Assembly: GCA_030220185.1 (NCBI GenBank)
Contig: JASPKZ010007526.1
Span: 456,001 to 520,000 of the forward strand
Direction: 5' to 3'
From: Diploptera punctata
Taxonomy: Eukaryota; Arthropoda; Insecta; Blattodea; Blaberidae
Length of the DNA: 64,000 nucleotides
This document shows, one piece after another, positions 53,889 to 63,354 of this stretch. Numbering within the stretch: position 1 is the first letter of the stretch; every line of letters starts with the position of its first letter. The notes under the pieces were generated by a model. The model was not told the origin of the DNA and ran no database searches. It was given only the letters and a program-made list of their open reading frames with translations. A program made the position numbers and the translations under genes.

Positions 53889-54174
53889 GTATGTAACAAT
53901 CATTAACACTAGAATGACTGGAGTTCACATCCTACCTATAAAGACTGAGGGGTTATTTTGATCCCTATATGAAAATATGGTGAACAATGATGCTGGGTTT
54001 GATTACACTGGTCAACATGATTTTTTGTCTCATGAGTACCAATAGTTATATTTAATGCAGTTTTTTATCGTGTTTTCAAATATGTATTTGGAATTTCTCC
54101 ATCACCCACAGTTTTTTTTATTTCAATTTCAAGTAATGGATTTAACTAATTATTTTTTTAATAAACTTTTTTTG

Positions 54175-54352
54175 TCCATTTGTCCATTGAGCGATGAGCA
54201 CAGGGAACACTTTCATCAGGAGATTTCAGCTATGGAAAAGAGATATCAAGGCAAATGGAATCTTAATATGCTGGCCGATTATTGTTGGACCATCAAGAGG
54301 GATGCTCCACAGGCAAAATATAGCAGAAAATTGTCACTTCTTACTTTCTAGG
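54175..54352 (+). pseudogene. Fragment of a repetitive arthropod protein
   Basis: Encodes SDEHREHFHQEISAMEKRYQ, then GKWNLNMLADYCWTIKRD and a Ser-rich end. I recognise this as the C-terminus of an uncharacterised protein that is highly repeated in insect genomes, probably a transposon product. It ends at a stop, with no upstream coding part. Confidence 0.5.
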
Positions 54353-54549
54353 TGAGTCCGAATGTTCGAATATTGTGTAGTTACGAATGTAGAAAATATT
54401 AAAGTGTTTGAAATTATAAATGCCTGTCTCTCGGAAACCTTGCATGATGGAGAAAAACCGATATCATATTTGAATTCAGAAGAAAAAATACTATCAGAAT
54501 CACATATTTTTCTTTCTGAGACAAAAAAAAAAGTTTATTTTTTGTTGCT

Positions 54550-54590
54550 CAGTGTTGTTGTTATTATTATTGTTATTATTATTATTATTA

Positions 54591-54657
<67 letters not shown>

Positions 54658-54660
54658 ATT
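54550..54660. repeat. ATT microsatellite
   Basis: About 30 mostly perfect trinucleotide repeats starting in a TTG/TTA mixture. No coding significance, although an ATG upstream makes a poly-Leu frame. Confidence 0.9.
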
Positions 54661-55055
54661 CAGTCATTCAGTCATTTTATACCTTCCTTGGAACATTCTT
54701 TATGCCCCTTATGTAGTGGTAATGAGTGACGTCTGGTTCCAGTATTGTCTGATACCTGTAGATCATTCGGAGGATCTTCTGGTTGTTCTTCAATACATTC
54801 TGTTGCTGGAGGTGACAGATGAATTGGTCTTTCTCTCCCAGTGAATTTTATTACTTCCATCAACACTACTAGCCTCACGTCAACAACCAAGGCTAATACC
54901 ACCCCTCCATATCTTCTGCAACCGAAATGGTAGTTTTGATTCTTGTGAAAGTGCAATAAACTATACTTTTAACTTTCACAGGGAAAGAACACTATGAGGT
55001 TTAATTTAAGAATTAAATTAATGTTTTTATTACCTTACCTCATATCCTTTTTCTT

Positions 55056-55094
55056 CTATACTGCAGTTTCGGAGCTTATCTCCATCATCAGTAA
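55056..55094 (-). ncRNA. Hammerhead ribozyme, left arm of PLE-C
   Basis: Minus strand: CTGATGA (55091-55085), stem II GGAG/CTCC, GAAA (55070-55067), palindromic CTGCAG (55066-55061), TA cleavage at 55060-55059. Stem I begins TTA/TAG. Confidence 0.75.
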
Positions 55095-55329
55095 CTTCTG
55101 GTTGACCGGTGTTATGTCATTTCTTGGCGGTTTTCTTCTTACTTCTATCGGTGGACCGATGAACCTCTGGATCAGGTCAAAATTTTGGATCCAAAAAAAA
55201 AACAAGAAAGATAAACTCATGAATTTCGAAACTCCCGCAAATTTTGACCTGATCCAGAGGTTCATCGGTCCACCGATAGAAGTAAGAAGAAAACCACCAA
55301 GAAACGACATAACACCGGTCGACCAGAGG

Positions 55330-55368
55330 CTACTGATGATGGAGATAAGCTCCGAAACTGCAGTATAG
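55330..55368 (+). ncRNA. Hammerhead ribozyme, right arm of PLE-C
   Basis: CTGATGA (55333-55339), stem II GGAG/CTCC, GAAA (55354-55357), CTGCAG (55358-55363), GTA cleavage ending at 55365, stem I CTA/TAG. Mirror image of the left-arm copy, so transcripts of either strand would carry a ribozyme. Confidence 0.75.
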
Positions 55369-55624
55369 AAAAAAAAGATATGAGGTGAGGTAATAAAAAC
55401 ATTAATTTAATTCTTAAACTATACTTTGTTGTGTAGCACTCTCCATTTCATGCCAATCATGGCATAGTATTTCAATATTTTTGATAAAATATTGTATTTC
55501 GGTGAGAAACACAATATGGGTATTTTTGTCACCTCAGTTGTTGTAGGTAGTAACTTCTGTAACTCCGTTCATACTGCAATTGCAGCCTCTGAATTTTATA
55601 GGAAGTAAATTTACATCAGATAAT

Positions 55625-56010
55625 TTTTTTTTTGCAAATGCCCCAGGTTGTCTTTTGCAATTCCTGCTGCTCTCTCCTGGCATGGCATACTTGTAACCTA
55701 CTTCTGAGGTTGGGGCGCCTGGAAGGCATGGTTACGTTGCCCCGATGATATGATGGGTGATGATGAGAGTGATGTGCCAGGAAAGACCCTAATCCTAAGC
55801 TTAATCTAAGATGAATATGAATGTTGATGATTGCGATGGCCATATGATTTTGGGGACCGTTTGGGCCTTAAAGTTTTCCTGACATTTGTCTTACAATTGA
55901 GGAAATACCCCGATAAAAACCTCACCCAGAAAAACTGTCCCAACCGGGGATCGAACCCAGGCCTGCTGCGTGACAAGGCAGCATGCTACCTCAAGACCAC
56001 AGCGGTGGAC
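55625..56010 (-). mobile_element. S1 SINE with near-perfect TSD
   Basis: A full-length minus-strand S1, head near 55955 (B box GGTTCGATCCC). Flanks ACATCAGATAAT (from 55613) and ACATCAAATAAT (from 56011) differ once. Confidence 0.85.
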
Positions 56011-56384
56011 ACATCAAATAATAAAAAATCATAAAATTGCAGGCTATGCATATGGGGGGTAAAGGTTGAGGAACTTCAAGGGGGATCAATGACCCCGCAG
56101 TCTTTCTAGTGTTAAATGAATCAGATTTTAGATTTAAATTTATTTACGTATATTTAGCCTGGCGTAGTTAAGACCATGTGGCCTACTCTTACACTCTCCA
56201 GGACAAACATATGTTACGTTTAAATACAAAAATTACAATAATATTTTATACATCAGCTCATATTTTGTATCCTTTCCAGGACTAGTTTCAAGGAAATTTT
56301 TCCCCATTTTCAACTCTCATCTGACTGGTATACAGTTTAAACTAAATGGATGTCATGAGTATGTAGAAGTGATGGAATGAAAGA

Positions 56385-57178
56385 TTTAAATTAAAATTTG
56401 TTTACATCTCACCTCATATCTGGTCTTCTAATTAAACCAGTTTTAAAAACTATGTGGTAAACTATATTCCCTCAGGGGTCCCCATTTAGGGGATATGTGG
56501 ATGGCGACCACAAGGTGCCCAAGCTGAGCAAAACATTGCTTCCACTTACTTGTGTTTTGCTCCTTTTATCTTTAACCGATCTGGTGTTTCTACCTTTCTT
56601 CCACTTACTTATACCAGACTCTTTTAACATTACTATCTAACCTCTCTTGGTTAACTCTTGTTTTTTTACCCCGATGCTATTAGGGCTTCCGAGGGCTAGG
56701 AAGTCTTTCCTTTCTTCCATTTCTTCTTTCCTTTATTTTATTTTCTTCTCCAGAAAAGCCTGACCAGAGGCTATAAGATGGCAGCCCCATCACTGGTCTT
56801 GCCTTCCTTTGGCCAGCAACAATCAAAGGGACTATTATTATGCTTTCAAGTCTTATACAATCCTGAAAGGATCAAACTTATGACGACCAAAACCAACTCA
56901 ATTGGAAACCCCATCTTGAAAGAATGAGTTCAAATTGGATCCCCAAAGCTGTTTATAATTATATACCAAGAGGACGAAGATCTCTGGCCCGTCCTATGAA
57001 ACGCTGGAGGGAAAATTTTCTATAGGATCGTAACAGGCCTTGCCCTAATACTTGGAAGGAAGAAGAAGAAGGTAAACTATGTCAGTAAATTCATGGTCAA
57101 GAAATTACTGATGATGAAACTACATAGGTTTAAAAATTGGTTTAATTAGAAGACTGGATGTGAAGTGAGGTGAAAACT
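56385..57178. mobile_element. PLE-H fold-back with foreign spacer
   Basis: The left arm 56385-56470 (CATCTCACCTCATATCTGGTC, AATTAAACCAG) and right arm 57085-57178 are inverted copies. The right arm has CTGATGA (57108-57114) but AAAA for GAAA. The spacer holds the unclassified repeat (56560-56720, inverted partner of 3340-3490) and a 3' fragment of the 40770-type LINE (56895-57080). Confidence 0.65.
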
Positions 57179-57399
57179 AAGTAACTCACTGGCTCTTTCG
57201 AACCCTTAGGTTTTTGGCCACGCAGACATAATCTTTCCATACATCCCTATCCTGAGCTAATGTTTTCCAATCATTCCCTGTATAATCTAATCCCCTCAAA
57301 TCATAGTTAATGCTATTCTCCCACCTCATTCTCGGTCTACCATCTGGGCATTTTCCCTCTGGTTTTCCTACAAGAAGCTTCCATGCACGTCTCTCACGC
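57177..57399 (-). pseudogene. RTE-like LINE tail inserted at the PLE-H end
   Basis: Minus-strand coding of the LINE C-terminus (RRAWKLLVGKPEGKCP, WENSINYDL, DWKTLAQDRD). The flanks AAGTGAGGTGAAAA (57163-57176) and AAGTGAGGTGTAAA (57400-57413) are the target duplication, lying in the PLE GAGGTGA motif. Confidence 0.8.
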
Positions 57400-57413
57400 A
57401 AGTGAGGTGTAAA

Positions 57414-58409
57414 GAATTTTAATCATCATCATCATCTGTCATGAATTAGGCCTTTGTAGACCTGTTTTGGCCTCATCTAGCAGTCTTTTAAGATTCTTCC
57501 TGGTCGACAATGTCCTTTAGGTTTATATTGCATCATTTTTGGGATTCTTGAATTACACTGGTCAACAGTGGTTTTGTTGCCCTTGATATAAGATTATTTT
57601 CGGATATATTTATGCTCACAATTCAAGAAACTATCAATGATTTTGGAAGATTTACTCTGGTTTTTTTTTTTAATCTTTACAGTATTTTCATTTTACACTA
57701 CAATAATCGGAAAATATGAAAAAAATAACATATATTTAAAATGTTAATTGTTTTTTGAAAAAAATTAGTATACACCGACGTAAATAGAAAAAGAAAAGGT
57801 CGAAAACCCATGTTATACTTCAGTAAAACGCCTTTTATAAGATTTTCTTCTATAATTTTTTAGAGCACATTCAGCACTTTCATGAATATATTCGTGAACT
57901 GTGTACTTGTAAACATAGAAATTTGCAGAGATATCCAGAGCAAAAAAAATTTTTTTTTTAGAGCTGTGTTATCCATTCTTTTTACATAGTCCAGCCAGTT
58001 TAATGGTATAACAGTGAGCATAGTTGCCTTCCAAGAAATTTAATTTAAATCTTAAATTAAACCTCATAGTGATTTTTCCTATAATAGTTCAATAAAGTGA
58101 TAGAATTAAGTTTCTGACAGAAAAAAAAAACAGAAAAAACCCTGAGAAAAACATGTACTGGCTCGAAATTATCAATCACAAACCCCATATGCGATGAACA
58201 AGATGTGAACTCAGGGCCCAGAGGTGGAGGATGAGAGTCTAACCTCTTGCACTATGAAATCACCTTGACAATTGAAGGGCTCGGCTGTAAAACATAGTAA
58301 CTGACAAATTGTTGAAAATTGAGTTGTAGCATGTAAACTGTGATATGTGACCTCTTAAAGCATTTGGTGCACAATAGTTTTTACATCTGTCAATAAATAG
58401 CAGATGTAT
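57414..58409. other. Intronic DNA with a PLE end fragment
   Basis: A CATCATCATCATC run at 57424-57436 and an isolated PLE-B/C terminus at 58025-58095 (AAATTAAACCTCATAGTGAT). The rest is AT-rich without recognisable features. Confidence 0.4.
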
Positions 58410-58470
58410 TAATAGTGAGTAGAGAACATATTTTTATCGACTCACCTCATATATTTTCAAAATTCTTTGA

Positions 58471-58507
58471 TACCGACGGTTTCAGACAATATCATGTCCC
58501 TCTTCAG
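58471..58507 (-). ncRNA. Hammerhead ribozyme core, PLE-E left arm copy 1
   Basis: Minus strand: CTGAAGA (58507-58501), stem II GACA/TGTC, GAAA (58483-58480), stem III CCG-T-CGG, TA at 58472-58471. An identical core lies at 58571-58607. Confidence 0.7.
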
Positions 58508-58570
58508 TCATGAAGTGGAAGCCATACATATTTTTATCGACTCACCTCATATATTTTCAAAATTCTTTGA

Positions 58571-58607
58571 TACCGACGGTTTCAGACAATATCATGTCCC
58601 TCTTCAG
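58571..58607 (-). ncRNA. Hammerhead ribozyme core, PLE-E left arm copy 2
   Basis: Exact repeat of 58471-58507 shifted by 100 bp. Two ribozymes in tandem on one strand could excise a 100-nt monomer. Confidence 0.7.
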
Positions 58608-58627
58608 TCATGAAGTGGAAGCCATGA

Positions 58628-58664
58628 CTGAAGAGGGACATGATATTGTCTGAAACCATCGGTA
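58628..58664 (+). ncRNA. Hammerhead ribozyme core, PLE-E right arm
   Basis: CTGAAGA (58628-58634), stem II GACA/TGTC, GAAA (58652-58655), CC-ATC-GG, GTA cleavage at 58662-58664. Confidence 0.7.
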
Positions 58665-58894
58665 TCAAAGAATTTTGAAAATATATGAGGTGAGTCGATA
58701 AAAATATGTTCTCCACTCACTATTAATGATATAACCTCATAATGTTTACTTCCCAATATTAATTTAAATGTAGCCGATGTATTGTCACGGGTTAAAGAAA
58801 AATACATTCACCAAATGATTTTCAGGAGGTCATATATCACAGGTTTATAAGCTACCAAATCAATTTTAAAGCATTTATCCAGTTAAATTTATAT

Positions 58895-59765
58895 ATTAAA
58901 TTTGGGAATTTTTAACATTATGAGGTTCAAATTCATAAGAATTAAATTATTCGTGATTATTTCATACCTCATGAAGACATAATAAAAAATAAATTAAAGA
59001 AATTTAAACAACAGAAAAGGTTACAGGAATACACCACCTTACAACAAGATTCCAAAAAAGATGTAAAATTTAAAAAAATTTACTTACCATCCTGAAGTTC
59101 ATAATAAGTTTCAAACAATTTTCAGAAAATTTAATATAACATTGGTTCCAATTAACAAATTTAGCCTGGATAATCTTCTGTTAACTAATGATAAATTTAA
59201 CACCCCAGACAACAAAAAATCTGGTATTTATCAAATTGATTGCAAAGATTGCAACAGGATATATATAGGAAAAACAAAAACGAATTTGGAAACTCGTAAA
59301 AAAGAACACTTCAGAAATATAAAGAATGGAGAAATTGAAAAATCAGCTATAGCAGCACATAGTTTATTAGAGCATCATAGGATTGAAAAAGAAGCAAGAC
59401 TTTTGAAACATCTATCCAAACCTTTGGATTTAACAGTTTGGGAAAAAATATACATTAAAAAGAAACCATACTAGAACTATGAACTTCGAAATTCCAGTTG
59501 AACCTAGCTTGATTACAAAGTTCTTCAAAAATACAACAGATGGCGGTTTAGAAAATGATTCATTAAAATGAACACCAGATGGCAGTTTAGAAAATAATTC
59601 ATTAAAAGAACATCAGATGGCAGTTTGGATAATTATCAACAAAAGTAAAAATTGATAATCGTGAAAACAGCTGATGGTGATAAGAAATTGCCAATACTGC
59701 AGTGCTGTATTTAAAGAAATATAGAAGTACGAGGTATGAAATAATCACAATTAATTTAATTCTTA
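58895..59765 (+). mobile_element. PLE-D element, RT-less, with GIY-YIG
   Basis: The left end (AACATTATGAGGTTC ... TTTCATACCTC) joins at ATGAAGACATAATAAA to the coding linker, then GIY-YIG, MNFEIP, the degraded TPDGSL repeat and the ribozyme zone (CTGATG, GATAAGAA, AATACTGC). The right end is the complement of the left. The same internal junction appears in the copy at 63355. Confidence 0.8.
59142..59474 (+). pseudogene. PLE-D GIY-YIG endonuclease domain
   Basis: KSGIYQIDCKDCNRIYIGKT, ETRKKEHFRN, SAIAAHSLLEHHRIEKEARL, then LTVWEKIYI. Open for 110 codons but truncated at a stop before MNFEIP by a one-base shift near 59465. The linker upstream (58976-59140) has stops. Confidence 0.8.
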
Positions 59766-60014
59766 TTTATTTATCAGTTACCATGTTATACAACCGAGCC
59801 CTTCAATTATTACTTGTGTGTGTGTGTTCTAATGCCACCCATTAAACTTTTACATATTTCAAGTTCTGTGCTGGGTGGATAAATGTTGTTTTCAATTTCG
59901 TACCACTTGAACAGACCATTTTATGTAGATGATGTATTGTGTACAGACAGAAGTATCCATGCAAATTAATATATCCATCAGACTAATATACAAACTTACA
60001 ACATTGTATGAATG

Positions 60015-60115
60015 AATGTGTCATATCTTATCTTACCTCATATTTTATGTTTTTTTAAACACAAGAACTGCAGTTTTCAAGAAAAGTCCCTCTTATCTTC
60101 AGCCGACATTATGAC
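60015..60115 (-). mobile_element. PLE-F single end with hammerhead
   Basis: TTATCTTACCTCATATTTTATG and TTTTTTTAAACACAAG, then the ribozyme on the minus strand. The other arm was replaced by an ATT/CAT-rich repeat. Confidence 0.65.
60065..60102 (-). ncRNA. Hammerhead ribozyme core of PLE-F
   Basis: Minus strand: CTGAAGA (60102-60096), stem II AAGA/TCTT, GAAA (60078-60075), palindromic stem III ACTGCAGT, then TC at 60066-60065. An eight-base self-complementary stem III favours dimer formation. Confidence 0.65.
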
Positions 60116-60162
60116 TACCGGATTTTTACACCATTGTCATTGCCATTATCATCTTGCCACTG

Positions 60163-60455
60163 TCTTTATAATCAGTATTACCATTATTATCATCACAGCT
60201 AATATTACCATTATAATCACCACTACTGTCACCATTATTGTATCAAAACCTCCACTATCACCAATACAATATTATTAACACTAGGGAAAGGATTTTTATG
60301 TGCTAAAGCCTTTATCATCAGTATTACCATTATAATCATCACAACTAATATTACCATTATAATCACCACTACTGTCACCATTATTGCATCAAAACCTCCA
60401 CTATCACCATTACAATATTATTAACTCTAGGGAAAGGATTTTTATGTGCTAAAAG
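60163..60455. repeat. Tandem duplication of about 146 bp
   Basis: Two copies of an ATTACCATTATAATCACCAC-rich sequence ending GGGAAAGGATTTTTATGTGC with few differences: 60163-60308 and 60309-60455. A remnant S1 tail follows at 60550-60630. Confidence 0.8.
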
Positions 60456-60705
60456 TTAAGATTGCAACATAGTGTTTTGAGAAGTAAGACTTCTGACTGT
60501 CTTTTGTTTTGGTGACACATACAAACAGTTGAATAATATAACATTTGTGTTGCAACCTCAGAAATGGGTTACAAGTATGCCGTGCCAGGAGAGAACCCCA
60601 CAAATGTCGAAATGACAACCTGGGCATTTGAATAAAAGAAATCAACAATTATGAACCCCTGATTTAGACTACGAGAGATGTAGATATTTTTCTTTTTATT
60701 TGTAG

Positions 60706-60964
60706 TTCTGCATGAAGAGTTTCCAAGCCTACCCAGTAGTAGTCTGAAATTCCGCAGCATCCATGCTTCAGATGAGCCACTTATTTCATTTCGATCCCGA
60801 AAAATAAGCTTCCATGATGAGGCAGTACGTGAAACTTATGAGCAGAGAATCAAAGAAAAACAGGTGCAAGTTCAAAAATTGCTCTCCATCTCTGAGAAAT
60901 CTTCAGGCAAGAAATACGAATCAATGTACTTAAGGAAGCATATCATTTATACTCTAATTAATGA
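60706..60964 (+). CDS. Exon 10 of F-box/WD-repeat gene
   Basis: The acceptor TTATTTGTAG precedes 60706 and the donor GTGAGTAAA follows 60964. Phase 1 to 2. It encodes EEFPSLPSSSLKFRSI, SFRSRKISFHDEAVRETYEQ (basic, possible phosphosites), a helical RIKEKQVQVQKLLSISE, and YLRKHIIYTLIN, leading into the WD40 domain. Confidence 0.75.
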
Positions 60965-61037
60965 GTGAGTAAATTCTGAACTTATTTTATAGAATTATTA
61001 TTAGTTTATAAATTTATTATTTATTAAGATATAATTC

Positions 61038-61076
61038 AGTGACAGCTGTTTCGGTACATTGTACCTTCTTCAGACT
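61038..61076 (-). ncRNA. Isolated canonical hammerhead ribozyme
   Basis: Minus strand: CTGAAGA (61073-61067), stem II GGTAC/GTACC with AAT loop, GAAA (61052-61049), palindromic stem III CAGCTG (61048-61043), TC (61042-61041), stem I AGT/ACT. All core positions are canonical. No recognisable PLE arms flank it, so it belongs to an unassigned family or an old remnant, 74 nt after exon 10. Confidence 0.75.
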
Positions 61077-61380
61077 TGTTAACAAATTATGAATTGTGTT
61101 ATTATAGTATATAGCAACTGATCTAAGCAACAATACAACAATATTTATTTAAATTTTTAAATTTAACAAAGGCCATTCATTCAAATCAAGTTGAGAATTT
61201 AACAGTTTATTACTACTTTTCAATTTATTTATTTGTACAGCCTCCAAAAGGTCCAACTTCTTACCCTTACACAAACTTGTAATAAATATGGATTTTCATC
61301 AAGTAAACACCAATCAATTCATTAGTTTATAAATTATTCATATACAATTCAACAACATTTAGTTGTAATAAACAACATTT

Positions 61381-61730
61381 TATTTTAGAAAGAAAAATTA
61401 CGTTCAAACTGGGAGTCGAACCCCAGACCTCTGACTCTGTACGTCAGAGTGGTAACCATTATGCCATTCGAACTTCCAATAGGAACGTCAAATTTATTTC
61501 TACTTAGAAAGAAAAATTACTTTCGAACCGGGAGTTGAACCCTGGACCTCTGACTCTGTACGTCAGTGCGGTAACCTCTATGCCATTTGAACTTCCAATA
61601 GGAATGTAGAAAGAAATTTGACATTCCTATCGGAAGTTTGAATGGCGTAATGGTTACCACACTGACGTAGAGAGTCAGAGGTCAGGGTTTCGACTGCCGG
61701 TTCAAATGTAATTTTTCTTTCTAAAATAAA
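61381..61730. mobile_element. T4 tRNA-bearing element, three tRNA-like copies
   Basis: tRNA-like sequences on minus (61402-61473 and 61521-61592) and plus (61636-61706) share acceptor GTTCGAA/TTTGAAC, A-box region GGCATAATGGTTACC, B box GGTTCGACTCCC and a seven-pair anticodon stem CTCTGAC/GTCAGAG with loop GTACAGA. The ends TTTTAGAAAGAAAAATTAC and its complement are perfect inverted termini of 21 bp. Confidence 0.7.
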
Positions 61731-61769
61731 ACTATATCCAATTCTGGAAACATGTTAATTTAAAATATA

Positions 61770-61815
61770 ACATCAAAATAAACATGTTAATTTAAAATAT
61801 AACATCAAAATATTT
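61770..61815 (+). repeat. Short tandem duplication
   Basis: AACATGTTAATTTAAAATAT followed by AACATCAAAATA is present twice in a row. Confidence 0.8.
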
Positions 61816-61887
61816 TATTTCCTTTAATCCTATATAATTTTAATCATCATCTTGATATTTTCACTTTCGTCTCAACTTCAGAATAGG

Positions 61888-62150
61888 TTAATAGTGAGTG
61901 GAGAACATATTTTTAACGACTCACCTCATATAATTTCAAATTTCTTTGATACCGGCGGTTTCAGACAATATCTTGTCCCTCTTCAGTCATGGCTTCCACT
62001 GAGTGGAAGAGGGACAAGATATTGTCTGAAACCGCCGGTATCAAAGAAATTTGAAATTATATAAAGTGAGTCGTTAAAAATATGTTCTCCACTCACTATT
62101 AATGATATAACCTCATAATGTTTACTTCCCAATATTAATTTAAATATATT
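61888..62150. mobile_element. PLE-E fold-back element
   Basis: Arms GTGAGTGGAGAACATATTTT and TCACCTCATATAATTTC with complements, centre near 61995. The left-arm ribozyme is complete (minus strand), the right arm lost CTGA. Outer end CCTCATAATGTTTACTTCCC. Confidence 0.8.
61950..61986 (-). ncRNA. Hammerhead ribozyme core, PLE-E
   Basis: Minus strand: CTGAAGA (61986-61980), stem II GACA/TGTC, GAAA (61962-61959), stem III CCG-C-CGG, TA at 61951-61950. Confidence 0.7.
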
Positions 62151-63066
62151 CAGAATAGGTTACTCATGCTTTTCCATACAACATTCTTATGAAACTGTTT
62201 CACTACTACTTTTTCTATTTTTGATAACATTTTGTAGTATTTTAAACATTTTGCAATGATTCTTAAAACATATTTTACAATTATTAAATTTTTATCTATG
62301 TATGCAAGTTGTGGTATTTCTCTTTGTTTGATTTTTCAAAGTTCTACAGAATTGCTATGCGCATTAAGCACTCACACATGCACATTGCAATTCTGTAGAA
62401 CTTCGAAAAATTGGATAAACTGCGGCAAAAATACACCGGGAATAGAAGAAAACAATTTACTTAAACAATTTCTACAGATAAAGTAGGAAGGAAAAAGACA
62501 ATCTGGAAGACCAAATTAAAGATAGAGTGGTCAAGTGAAGAAGAATGTGGAAGATAAAAGAGTGGACTGAAAAATCAGAAGAGGAAAAAAATTGGAAGGA
62601 TCAAATTGAGGGGAAGTGGGTCAATTGAAAGTAGGGGAAAACTTTGGTATAGGTTACTCATTTACTCAATGAATTTTTCTAAGTGCTACAAAATTCACAA
62701 TGCGTATGTACAAATGCTTAATGTAACATTATTTCTATATGATCTTTCCAATATTTTTGTCTGTCTGTAATAAATTTGGTTATGTCTTGAATGTGACCTT
62801 TGTTTCTATTTTCTTTATTATGTATCGTATCAAATAATGTTTTCCCCTGAATTGTTCTTAAGATCTTCATTTCACCAAGTGCTTATTATTTTTTTAGTTT
62901 TTGTTGTATCAGCCCTTCCTGCTCCATATATGATAACTTGTCTTTTTCCCCAAAAGTATCAAATATGGAAAATAATGCCTTAACAAAATGTTTTATTTTA
63001 TTGATTTTTAAATGGAAAACTATGCTTTATTAAAAGTAATATAAGAGGTTTTGAATGTTATTGCAG
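62151..63066. other. Intron 10, no feature identified
   Basis: Apart from a short inverted pair (CAAAGTTCTACAGAATTGC at 62337 and GCAATTCTGTAGAACTTCG at 62386) nothing is seen. 62480-62640 is purine-rich with a repeated TGGAAGA-type motif. Confidence 0.45.
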
Positions 63067-63273
63067 GTTTTTGCACTTGAGAGCAATGGCTTGTGGATCA
63101 GGACATCGTCTGATGGCTGTCTCTGATGAAAAACATAATATAATAATCTACTCACTGATCACTGGTGCTTTGCTCACACCCTGTCTCACTGGACACAAGA
63201 GTTCCGTCACTTTTATGCATTTTCATCCTGATGGAAATCATATCATCACAGCAAGCATGGATAATACTGTTAG
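63067..63273 (+). CDS. Exon 11 of F-box/WD-repeat gene: first WD40 repeat
   Basis: The acceptor TTATTGCAG precedes 63067 and a strong GTAAGTAG donor follows 63273. Phase 2 to 2. It encodes ACGSGHRLMAVSDEKHNIII, YSLITGALLTPCLTGHKSSV, then FHPDGNHIITASMDNTVR. The GH...S.V, HPDG and S.D.TVR pattern is a WD40 blade, so more blades must lie beyond the window. Confidence 0.85.
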
Positions 63274-63354
63274 GTAAGTAGTGCCAAACTAAACTCCTTC
63301 TTCTTAGTAACCTTTTATAGATAACCATTGGAATTCTTAAGTATTAAGTGAATT

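Larger units (their letters stand above)
54968..55425. mobile_element. PLE-C fold-back element with hammerheads on both strands
   Basis: Arms of about 180 bp are nearly perfect inverted copies around 55185-55200. Both arms have a complete ribozyme core, one on each strand. The end of the coding (KLMNFETPANFDLIQRFIG, then RRK) is readable on the plus strand at 55210-55300. GAGGTGAGGTAAT follows. Outer end AACACTATGAGGTTTAATTT. Confidence 0.85.
58410..58765. mobile_element. PLE-E fold-back with tandemly duplicated left arm
   Basis: The left arm appears twice, exactly 100 bp apart (58430-58525 and 58530-58625), each with a complete minus-strand hammerhead. The right arm carries a plus-strand one. 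GAGGTGAGTCG follows, and the outer end is CCTCATAATGTTTACTTCCC. Confidence 0.8.

Noticed and set aside
54362..54844. 160-codon frame with poly-Leu/Ile
   Set aside because: It is a translation of the ATT microsatellite and flanks; no conserved domain.
5130..57440. CAT/ATG-rich runs as regulatory sites
   Set aside because: They are microsatellite tails of SINEs and LINEs.
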